Assembly: GCA_907163345.1 (NCBI GenBank)
Contig: CAJQUN010000173.1
Coordinates: 310,001 to 374,000, forward strand
Source: Haberlea rhodopensis
Taxonomy: Eukaryota; Streptophyta; Magnoliopsida; Lamiales; Gesneriaceae
Direction of reading: 5' to 3'
Length of the DNA stretch: 64,000 bases
A program made the translations under genes and the position numbers. Below the pieces are notes generated by a model that saw only the letters and a program-made list of their open reading frames with translations, searched no databases and had not been told where the DNA came from. This document shows, in pieces, positions 56,062 to 64,000 of the stretch; the stretch's first letter is position 1, and each line of letters begins with the position of its first letter.

Positions 56062-57567
56062 TGTGAAGCGATTCTACCGTAAGTGCACGGTTGTCAAGTT
56101 TTAGTATAGTGAAAATTAAGTACGGGTTGTCGAATCCACAGGGACTAATGTATAAGTACCGAATAAGATTAGAGAAATTATATTTAGCCTACGATTTCAG
56201 AAGTTGATTAACTAAAGCCACATTAAACTAAGGACTGAAAATTAAACAAGAAATAATAAAATGATTGGTTCCGGATATGCAAAGGTAAGTCACTCGAGAA
56301 ATCTATCAAGCTCGTCGTTCAATTATGTTATCTTTAATGTTTCAACTGAATTATCAAATTATCAACCAAATGATTCTAAAGGTGAAAGGTTTTCGCTATT
56401 ATTCGATACACTCTCTCGAGTTGTAAAGAAACTAACATTAAATTAGAATAAGTCACTCTCGTGCACCTATTTACTAATTCAATATTGCATAAATTATCAA
56501 AACCTTGTTACTCTAAATCTTTCAATTCAAAGTTCTCACGTATGCGATATCATCTCTCGATCTCAATCGTAACATACATCATAAATTAATAGAGCGTGTT
56601 ACAACGTTATCTCTCGATCTCGGTTATAACTCTCAGATTCAACCAAAGTTAGCTAGGCTTTGATCTACAAATGCAATTAATTTATGAACAATAGAAATCA
56701 ATGCACTCAAACACAATTGAATCAATAATCAAACACAACGAAGCTAAACTTCGATAGAATAAACTCAAAATATTTCAAACCAAATACAAAAGAGTTTAAT
56801 CGTCTCTCGACCTCAAAAACATCAATTGGAAATCAAAATGAAATAGATAGAGTCTAGAAATACGATAAACGGCGGAATAAATCCGTGCGTAGCACCGAAA
56901 TCTCTTCTCTTGCTCCTTCCTTGCACTCCGGAATGGATTGGCTCGACTTTGGACGAAGAACGGAGATTGAATCTCCTTCTTGGCGGCGGCTAGTGTTCCT
57001 CTTTCTTTTCAGAAAATAGGCGTCTGGAATAATGTATATCTTGTATGGAAATGAAATTTCCTTTTATCCCCCGAAAATCCATTCAAAAATGGAAGATAAG
57101 ATTTTCCCGGATTTGCGTCTCGATCGATCGAGAATTGCGTCCGATCGATCGGAGCACTGTTCACGTCAGCCTTTGAAACTCACTGCCTCGCTCGATCGAT
57201 CGAGATTTCCTTCCGATCGATCGAGACTTCAATAAAATTGGTCTGAAGTTTCTGCCTTGGTCGATCGATCGAGACATAATCTCGATCGATCGAGACTTCA
57301 ATAAAATTGACTCTGAGCACACTGCCTGGCTCGATCAATCAAGAAAAATTCTCGATCGATCGAGAATCCGAAAATCCAACTTCCTCAATTTCAACTCTTT
57401 CTCGCCTCGATTTCGCCCTTTTTCTTCAGTTTAGCTCATTTCTTCCATTTCCAACTAATTTCCCTGAAATAGACAAATAAACACCATAAAACATAATATC
57501 ATCCAGGAAAAAGTATGAAAAATGGGAAGAAATTACAGCTAAAAACACTTAAAACCTAAGCCTATCA
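56062..57567 (-). repeat. Element I 3' LTR (minus strand)
   Basis: On the minus strand it starts TGATAGGCTTAGG at 57567, right after a polypurine tract, and ends ...ACGGTAGAATCGCTTCACA at 56062, about 1506 bp. The tract with AAGTGCACGGTTGTC and GAATCCACAGGGACTA is, from memory, common in dispersed plant LTR repeats. The family is not determined and differs clearly from A-F. It carries its own palindrome island. Confidence 0.65.
57121..57362. repeat. Palindrome island, element I LTR (8 sites, four pairs)
   Basis: Starts are 57121, 57142, 57193, 57214, 57262, 57283, 57332 and 57353: spacing 21 | 51 | 21 | 48 | 21 | 49 | 21. Flanks are often CT...AG (TCTCGATCGATCGAGA), again symmetric. Gaps share CACTGCCT-like words. 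Seven are exact; 57332 is CGATCAATCA. Confidence 0.95.
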
Positions 57568-57583
57568 ACTCCCCCAAAGTTAG
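57568..57583 (-). promoter_or_regulatory. Element I polypurine tract
   Basis: On the minus strand AACTTTGGGGGAGT abuts the LTR start TGATAGG. Confidence 0.65.
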
Positions 57584-58673
57584 ACTTGATCGTCCTCGAG
57601 CAAGCAATAAGCTTAAAAAGAAAAGTTAATCTTAATACTATGCATGAATCATCTTTACAACTCATGTAAAAACTCAGAAATCCTACTTACACATCAATAA
57701 GAGTCATTCAACATTTAACAAGAAGCAATTTCTCCTAAGTTAAACAATACATCGCAACATTGGAACGTGCGTGTGTGCTCTTGTCAAACATGAGTAATGT
57801 ACATATCTTTAAGATCAAAAAGTGCCATAACAACTCCGAGTCAAGATTACTTTGAACTACTCTACAAATTTACTATCCAGCACTTCTCCACTAATATAAT
57901 TATTCCTAGACTTGGATCAACAGGACTTTAAAAGCTTATAACGTTAGGCCTTTTGGTGTCGGCTACAAAGAAAAGGTAGGATGAATTCAAAGAAGGGAGT
58001 ACAATAGAATCAGTTCAATACTTTTCTCGCACAATATTGAGCTTCTCTTCAACTTTTTCTAGCCTTGACCACTTTGGGTCTTATTTAAATTTTCTTTTCA
58101 AGGCTTTTCTCTACATCTTTTCTTTCTCTTTGCTCATTCTTTTGTTCATTTTTTTTTTCACAATGAACTTATCAACATATAACAATTTAATGCAATGAAT
58201 GAGATTCATTATACTCCCTTAGGGGTGGGTAAAAATTTTCTTTTAGGCTCAATCCAAGGTAGGCATAATGAGTTTGCCAAGAATGTCGAATGGGGGTCTA
58301 ATCATATGCAATGCATATACCATTCTTTTTTCAATAAGGCACAAGAGGGGACACTATGGATAATGTATAACTGGTAGGCTTGAAAGGCACAAACGGTCCA
58401 AAGATCGTCTAAATCATCTCCAAGTCAAGTTCCTAATTATAAATTTTGCCTCAAAGTGCTTTCAACTAAATTGTAAAGTTATCTACAATACTCAAGACTC
58501 ATCATAGTTAACACAAATTTTCACTTTAATCAATACAAACTTCACTCAATCATGACTCAATAAGTGCTCAAATTATTCCTCAGTTTTGACATATGGTTAA
58601 CAAAGGATATATATAAACAAGTTAAACATTTTCATGACTCCTATCTAGATGAGGATTAAATTCATCATGTATT
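57584..58673 (-). other. Element I internal 3' region, non-coding
   Basis: Upstream (minus strand) of the polypurine tract. No protein motif was seen. It is cut at 58673 by element F; GTATT (58669-58673) is the candidate target duplication, with its partner outside the window. Confidence 0.5.
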
Positions 58674-58875
58674 TGTGATGCCCCGAAATTAATTAATGGT
58701 AACTTGGACATTAATTATGTTTATGTGATGTATCATGTGTTGATAAGATTTATGTGTTGGGTATTAAGATGTTAACATGATTAATTGTGTTAATTGTCAA
58801 ATATGAGGAAGATGTGATTTTAAATGAAGTTTAGAGCATTGTTGAAAAATGCTTTTGAAATACCAAGTAGGGTAT

Positions 58876-58885
58876 TTTATACATC
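58876..58885 (+). promoter_or_regulatory. TATA-like box, F LTR
   Basis: TTTTATACAT ~200 bp into the LTR, in the same context (GGTATTTTATA) as C. Confidence 0.5.
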
Positions 58886-59357
58886 ATGTTAAGTTTGGGG
58901 TACACTTTTTATTAAGTCATTACAACCCCTTTTTAATCCCATACCCATCACTTTAAACCCCCCCCACTTTACTCTCACCTTTTAAAAAATCCCCAAATCA
59001 CTTCCCAACCCCAAACCCTACCCCATTTTCGAAACTCACCAAAAGAGGAGGAGAAAAGTCCCACAAAATCCTTATTTGTGTGATCTTTGCTAGGATTTGG
59101 AGCCTACAAGAGGTATGGAACCATTCCTACAAGTTTTATGATGTTTGGTGTTGAAATGGGTTAAGTTTTGATGTTTTATGTGGGTTTATTTGGGGTATGT
59201 GTTGTTTATGGTTGGGGTATGATTTTTTTGAAGTGTTTATGTTGGTTTTAGTGGGTTATGTTGTTATTGAAGTTATGAGGAAGTTTGGTTTGGGGTGGTA
59301 TGTGAAGGAGCTTGAAAAATGAGCATTAATGGCGAAAATTCGATGTACAGCACTCGG

Positions 59358-59563
59358 CGATCGATCGCCCGTCCTTGGCGATCGATCGCGAGCGTCCAGT
59401 ACCAGCCAGAAGCATTTGGCGATCGATCGCCACTTTTGGGCGATCGATCGGCGGGCCTGGCGATCGATCGCGCCAAAAGTGGCGATCGATCGCCAAGAAG
59501 GAGATTTTGGCCCCTCGTCCAGTGCGATCTCGCGATCGATCGCGCCTGGGTGGCGATCGATCG
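59358..59563. repeat. Palindrome island, F LTR (8 exact sites, 2-4-2)
   Basis: Exact CGATCGATCG starts at 59358, 59379, 59420, 59441, 59461, 59483, 59533 and 59554: spacing 21 | 41 | 21, 20, 22 | 50 | 21. This is the least decayed island, in the least mutated element. Confidence 0.96.
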
Positions 59564-59657
59564 CGAGCTGAAGAAAAGTGGATTTTTGATTTTTTTGTGG
59601 GATTTTTGGATATTGGACTATGTTTAGCTTCTAATATCAATTTGTATGGTTGTGTAG

Positions 59658-59742
59658 AACCATCACAGGTGCCCACAACATCCAGGAGATAAAGCTCTCC
59701 AAATTCTCCACTTTTGGGAATTAAGGTACGTAAGAGACGTAC
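59658..59742 (+). promoter_or_regulatory. Exon-like block and GTACGT dyad, F LTR
   Basis: The block AACCATCACAGGTGCC...GGGAATTAAG (59658-59725) has the stem GGAGA (59685-59689) / TCTCC (59705-59709). The dyad GTACGT-AAGAG-ACGTAC follows at 59726-59742. Confidence 0.6.
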
Positions 59743-59777
59743 GAGCATCGGACGGTAAACCATGCCCTTACATATTA

Positions 59778-59960
59778 TGATGATGTTTAAGATGATGTTT
59801 ACGATGATGACGTTTAAGATGATGTTTACGATGATGACGTTTAAGATGATGTTATGATGATGATATCTATGATGATATTTATAATGATGATGCTTATGAT
59901 GATGTTACGATGATGATGCTTAAGATGATGTTTATGATAACGATGTTATGAGGACGTCTA
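59778..59960 (+). repeat. GATGAT-type minisatellite, F LTR
   Basis: Imperfect repeats of GATGATGTTTA(C/A)GATGATGACG grade into GATGAT runs. Probably slippage-prone sequence next to the hairpin array. Confidence 0.75.
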
Positions 59961-60001
59961 TAATGACGAAGTTTATGATAAGGTCATACGACGTGTATGA
60001 T

Positions 60002-60257
60002 TGGGTAAGACGCCCATGTGGTAAGACACCACCCAAAGTATAGGATTGGGTAAGATGCCCTCGTGGTAAGATGCCACGCAATGTTTATGATATGGTAAGA
60101 CGCCATATGACTGGGTAAGATGCCCACATGGTAAGATGCCACGCAATGTTTATGATATGGTAAGACGCCATATGATTGGGTAAGATGCCCACGTGGTAAG
60201 ATGCCACGCAATTATTATGATATGGTAAGATGCCATACAATGGGGTAAGACACCCCA
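60002..60257 (+). repeat. Twelve mini-hairpins with fixed 7-nt loop, F LTR
   Basis: Every unit has the loop TAAGA(C/T)(G/A), with stems TGGG/CCCA, GTGG/CCAC, CGTGG/CCACG, ATATGG/CCATAT or TGGGG/CCCCA. Clear examples are 60018-60032, 60062-60078, 60090-60108, 60155-60173 and 60241-60257. One unit (60127-60143) has an A-C mismatch. Stem sequence varies while complementarity is kept. Confidence 0.9.
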
Positions 60258-60688
60258 ATACATGAATAAGAGTCAGGGATAACCAAGGAGGTCGGAGGAC
60301 GACCAATAACTTTTACTTAACTAAGATGTTATGCATTATTGTATGCTTTTATATAATGTTAAGTAAATATATGAATGCTCATGATGTGTTATCCCTGTAG
60401 GTACACTTTTGGACCAAGGGCCTAGGATCGGGTTGAGGAAGTGAGCTAAAGGGAGCATGATGAACGTAGGATGCAGGATTTTTGATAGTCTCTACTCTAG
60501 GAGTAGTGTAAATCTATAGCTTTAACATTCTTTATTGGGAATGTAATTAAATAGCTTTGAAAACTTTATTTTTGGCCTGTAATCTCCCTAGCTCAAACTA
60601 CAACCGGAACCCTTAAAAGGTTATAAATGCATGTTCTGTCCAATTTATGTGTACTAAATGATATTAAGGTAGGAAGACCCTACATTAG

Positions 60689-60700
60689 TGGTATCAGAGC
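60689..60700 (+). promoter_or_regulatory. Element F primer-binding site
   Basis: TGGTATCAGAGC after spacer TTAG. Confidence 0.93.
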
Positions 60701-60890
60701 AGTGGTTAGATAACCCGGGATGAGTGAAGGGTAGCCTTAGCAATAAGTTAGCTAGGTGCTTACTTTTGAACATGTTTTGGTGCGTAAGTTGCATACGAAG
60801 TATATGATGTTATGCTAACATGTTTTGTTTATCTAACGAAGTATTATACGAACTGCTTTTGGATCTTGTTGTTAATCCTTGTGTTGCAGT

Positions 60891-63800
60891 ATGGCAGCAA
60901 ATGTGGAGGTAGGTGACGCAGTGAGCGTCAATGCAAGCGCGGGGCGTACGAATCCCCTACCCCCGCCAGCTTTTGATGATGAACCGGCCGAACAACAGCT
61001 GTTGCCAGGGGAACTAAGCCTAACTCAGTTTCTTGCTTACCGACCCCCAACCTTTGAAGGAACTGAAACTGGGGAACGAGCTGAGGAATGGTTGGAAAGA
61101 ATAGAGCAGATCTTTGTGGCAGCCCCATGTGCGAAGACAGCGTGGATACGGTTAGCAGAGTTCCAGTTGGCCAAGAAGGCGCTAATGTGGTGGAAGACCA
61201 CTGTGGTAGAGCAAGAGGCTCAAGGTCATGAAGTGAACTGGAAAATGTTTCGAACTCGCTTCCTGAACCGTTATTTCTCGGCTGCAGCACGACAGGCTAA
61301 GGAAGATGAATTCACTCACCTCAAGCAAGGTAATATGTCAGTATCAGATTATGCTCTTCAGTTTTGCTCCTTGCTCCGATATGTACCTCACATTGCCACG
61401 AGCACGCAAGCAAAGATGAGGAATTTCATGAAGGGTCTGAGGCCGGAGCTATATGATAGGGTGATCACTTATGGCCCTACTTGTTTTGATGATGCACTCT
61501 CAAGGGCTGAGCTAGCCGAACTAGGAGTGGGTGCATACCCTGATGTTGTACCACCGTCGGCACCCTCTCAGAAATCCACTCCGGATAATTTGAAGCCGAG
61601 GAATGATCAGTTCAAGTCAAGGGGGAACTCCTCAGCATCAAGGTTTAGCGGTAAGAAGTCCGACAATAGGTGGAAAGGTAATCGAAGAGGTGATGCCCCA
61701 TCTGGAAGGGGGCAGTCTCAGGGAGACAGATCCGGGAGGATCCAATGCACTCTTTGTGGGCAACCACATCTGGCGAAAGACTGTATAGGGTGCTATGTTT
61801 GTGGCGACAAGGGCCACTTTGCTAGACAGTGTCCCAACAGGGGGGGCCAACAGGGTTCTGCGGGGAGGCCTGCAGATAGGACAGCACAACACAGACCACC
61901 CTTTGTACCGAGACAGCATGGAGGTCAGCCCATGGGGCCACCTCAAGGACAGGTCTATGCACTGACAAGGGAGCAGGCTTCAGCGGCTCCGGAGGAGGTT
62001 ATAGCGGGTACGTGTCTTTTATTTACGCACCCTGCTTTTATATTGATCGACACAGGTGCGTCGCACTCTTTTGTGTCGACAAGTTTTGTGGAAAGGCACC
62101 ACTTATGCACTTCTCCGTCGCCCACGCCTCTTATAGTCTCGACCCCCGCTGGAAGAAGTATGATTACTAATCGGATCGTCTACAACGGCCTCATTTATTT
62201 TGAGGATAAGGAACTAAGGTCAGATTTGATTGTTCTAGGAATGTCAGATTTTGATTGCATTCTGGGCATTGATGTTCTGAACAGGTATCAGGCAGTTGTG
62301 AACTGCAGGCAGAGAACTGTACGGTTTAAATCCGATATGGGAGTTCCATGGACGTTCTATGGGGATGGTTCTCGCTCTAAGATTCCGTTGATATCTGCTG
62401 TCAAGATGGCGCAGTTGTTGGAACGAGGTCATTCAGGATATCTCATTTATGCCGTCGATGTTACGGAAAAGAAAGAAGAAGTAAAAGTTGAGGATGTGCC
62501 CGTAGTGGCGGAGTTCCCTGATGTCTTTCCGGAGGAGATTCCCGGATTCCCACCGACGAGAGAGGTCGAGTTTGGGATTGAGTTATTACCAGGGACGTCT
62601 GCCATTTCTCGTGCCCCTTATAGGATGGCACCAGCGGAGCTAAGGGAATTAAAGATTCAGTTGCAAGAACTCCTTGATAAGGGCTATATACGCCCTAGCG
62701 TATCGCCCTGGGGAGCACCAGTGTTATTTGTGAAGAAGAAAGATGGTTCGATGCGTTTGTGCATCGATTACAGACAGCTGAACAAAGCTACGGTGAAGAA
62801 TAAGTACCCACTTCCGAGGATCGATGATTTGTTTGATCAGTTGCAGGGTACGAGACTCTACAGTAAGATCGATCTGAGGTCGGGGTACCATCAGATTCGA
62901 GTAAGAGAAGAGGATGTCCAGAAGACAGCCTTCAGGACTAGGTATGGGCATTATGAATTCCTAGTTATGCCTTTTGGGGTGACAAATGCTCCGGCTGTTT
63001 TCATGAGTTTGATGAACAAGGTGTTCCAGCCATATTTGGACCAATTCGTCATAGTTTTCATTGACGACATACTCATCTACTCTAGGACTGAAGAAGATCA
63101 TGTACGGCACTTGAGGACAGTACTTCAGATCCTTAGGGATCATCAGTTGTATGCTAAGCTTAGCAAGTGCGAATTCTGGTTAGACAGCGTGGTGTTCCTA
63201 GGCCATGTCATATCTAGCCAAGGGATATCTGTGGATCCGAGGAAGATTGAAGCTGTGATGGAGTGGGCAGCACCCACTTCTGTACCCGAGATACGGAGTT
63301 TTCTGGGCTTAGCAGGTTATTACCGACGTTTTGTCGAAGGATTTTCTAAGATCGCTAAGCCATTGACACAGCTGACTCAGAAAGGAGTCCCATTCTTTTG
63401 GTCCGAAGCTTGTGAGGAAAGCTTCCAAGAATTGAAGCGTTGTTTGACGACAGCGCCAGTGTTGGTGATTCCGTCTGAGGACAAGAGGTTTGCTTTGTAC
63501 ACGGATGCATCATTGCAAGGTTTGGGCTGTGTACTGATGCAAGACAGACAAGTGGTAGCCTATGCTTCGAGACAGTTGAAGCCTCATGAGACCAGGTACC
63601 CAGTCCATGATCTGGAACTGGCAGCTATCATTTTCGCCTTGAAGATTTGGCGTCATTACCTTTATGGTACTACGTTTACCATTTTTACGGACCATAAGAG
63701 CCTGAAGTTCTTGTTCACTCAGGCAGAGTTGAATATGAGGCAAAGGAGGTGGATGGACTTACTCAAGGATTATGACTGTGAAATTGAGTACCATCCTGGT

Positions 63801-64000
63801 AAGGCAAATTTGATAGCAGACGCCTTAAGTCGGAAGGTGAAGAGCACCGCTGAGGATGTTATGTGTTTATCAACTTTGATGATTTCTTATTGCCATCTGG
63901 GCTATGATTTCGATGTAGACACGTCGCCGGTGCGAGTGTCGACCTTATTAGCCGAACCAGACGTATTTGAGGCAATCAGGAAAGCCCAGAGGTCGGATGA
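60891..64000 (+). CDS. Element F Gag-Pol polyprotein, open to window edge
   Basis: ATG 60891, right after TTGCAG|T, opens at least 1036 codons with no stop or frameshift that I can find. The capsid domain spans about residues 45-205 (FEGTETGERAEEW, LRPELYDRV). Zinc knuckles are at 286-298 (CTLCGQPHLAKDC) and 301-314 (CYVCGDKGHFARQC). Protease LIDTGASHSF has Asp387. RT motifs are YRMAPAEL, CIDYRQLNKATVKN and FIDDILIYS (Asp725/726). RNase H YTDASLQGLG has Asp872, and HPGKANLIADALSRK marks its end. Integrase and chromodomain should follow outside. It is the closest relative of C in the window, without C's lesions. It is the best candidate for an autonomous, possibly active, chromovirus that could also mobilise B. 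Confidence 0.95.
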   Translation, partial: MAANVEVGDAVSVNASAGRTNPLPPPAFDDEPAEQQLLPGELSLTQFLAYRPPTFEGTETGERAEEWLERIEQIFVAAPCAKTAWIRLAEFQLAKKALMWWKTTVVEQEAQGHEVNWKMFRTRFLNRYFSAAARQAKEDEFTHLKQGNMSVSDYALQFCSLLRYVPHIATSTQAKMRNFMKGLRPELYDRVITYGPTCFDDALSRAELAELGVGAYPDVVPPSAPSQKSTPDNLKPRNDQFKSRGNSSASRFSGKKSDNRWKGNRRGDAPSGRGQSQGDRSGRIQCTLCGQPHLAKDCIGCYVCGDKGHFARQCPNRGGQQGSAGRPADRTAQHRPPFVPRQHGGQPMGPPQGQVYALTREQASAAPEEVIAGTCLLFTHPAFILIDTGASHSFVSTSFVERHHLCTSPSPTPLIVSTPAGRSMITNRIVYNGLIYFEDKELRSDLIVLGMSDFDCILGIDVLNRYQAVVNCRQRTVRFKSDMGVPWTFYGDGSRSKIPLISAVKMAQLLERGHSGYLIYAVDVTEKKEEVKVEDVPVVAEFPDVFPEEIPGFPPTREVEFGIELLPGTSAISRAPYRMAPAELRELKIQLQELLDKGYIRPSVSPWGAPVLFVKKKDGSMRLCIDYRQLNKATVKNKYPLPRIDDLFDQLQGTRLYSKIDLRSGYHQIRVREEDVQKTAFRTRYGHYEFLVMPFGVTNAPAVFMSLMNKVFQPYLDQFVIVFIDDILIYSRTEEDHVRHLRTVLQILRDHQLYAKLSKCEFWLDSVVFLGHVISSQGISVDPRKIEAVMEWAAPTSVPEIRSFLGLAGYYRRFVEGFSKIAKPLTQLTQKGVPFFWSEACEESFQELKRCLTTAPVLVIPSEDKRFALYTDASLQGLGCVLMQDRQVVAYASRQLKPHETRYPVHDLELAAIIFALKIWRHYLYGTTFTIFTDHKSLKFLFTQAELNMRQRRWMDLLKDYDCEIEYHPGKANLIADALSRKVKSTAEDVMCLSTLMISYCHLGYDFDVDTSPVRVSTLLAEPDVFEAIRKAQRSD

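Larger units (their letters stand above)
58674..60684 (+). repeat. Element F 5' LTR
   Basis: About 2011 bp, TGTGATGCCCCGAAATT...GGAAGACCCTACA, followed by the PBS. It contains TATA-like TTTTATACAT (58876), a palindrome island, the exon-like block, the dyad, a GATGAT-rich run (59778-59960) and a striking hairpin array (60002-60257). Confidence 0.94.

Overview
This window looks like a block of plant nuclear heterochromatin made almost entirely of nested LTR retrotransposons. I found no host gene, rRNA, tRNA or organelle insert. The plant assignment rests on the Ty3/gypsy chromovirus (Tekay/Del-like) and Ty1/copia proteins, on initiator-Met-tRNA primer-binding sites (TGGTATCAGAGC), and on a Tat-type primer-binding site (TGGCGCC). 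I cannot name the species. All comparisons were made by eye.

Layout, with my own labels for elements. 1-4662: Ty1/copia gag-protease, long leader and 5' LTR, minus strand, open gag. 4663-9791: a minus-strand LTR fragment (G') and a non-coding internal tail plus 3' LTR of the same family (G), forming an inverted repeat. 9792-13395: decayed minus-strand gypsy element H, whose LTR holds a tandem repeat. 13396-14640: remnant of another minus-strand gypsy element. 14647-34763: chromovirus A as LTR-internal-LTR-partial internal. Its protease/RT region is split by B (18831-28116), a non-coding LTR element with almost identical 2.54-kb LTRs and a perfect CCTTA target duplication. 34759-41816: chromovirus C, fused to A's second gag through a truncated LTR. 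41817-42288: Tat-like LTR end and PBS on the minus strand. 42289-42758: LTR head J. 42759-46568: reversed B-family LTR fragment, split by solo LTR E (44124-46193, AAGCC target duplication). 46569-56015: decayed gypsy element D, again LTR-internal-LTR-partial internal. 56062-58673: minus-strand LTR element I. 58674-64000: chromovirus F, whose gag-pol is open to the window edge.

Coding capacity: A, C and F encode Gag (two zinc knuckles), an aspartic protease, RT, RNase H, a DD35E integrase and a chromodomain-like tail. A and C carry frameshifts and stops; F has none in view. B and G share PBS and/or LTR termini (TGTGATG...GGTCCTTACA) with these elements but encode no gag-pol, so they were probably mobilised in trans.

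The most unusual signal is not coding. LTRs of A, C, E, F, G, G' and the distant minus-strand element I carry arrays of the palindrome CGATCGATCG at ~21-bp spacing, usually in a 2-4-2 layout with 41- or ~50-bp gaps. Downstream lie a conserved ~65-nt block containing a covarying stem, a GTACGT...ACGTAC dyad, and arrays of small hairpins whose stems differ in sequence but stay complementary. B carries expanded copies of these hairpins just after its PBS. Together this suggests a shared, structure-conserving leader architecture across several retrotransposon families.
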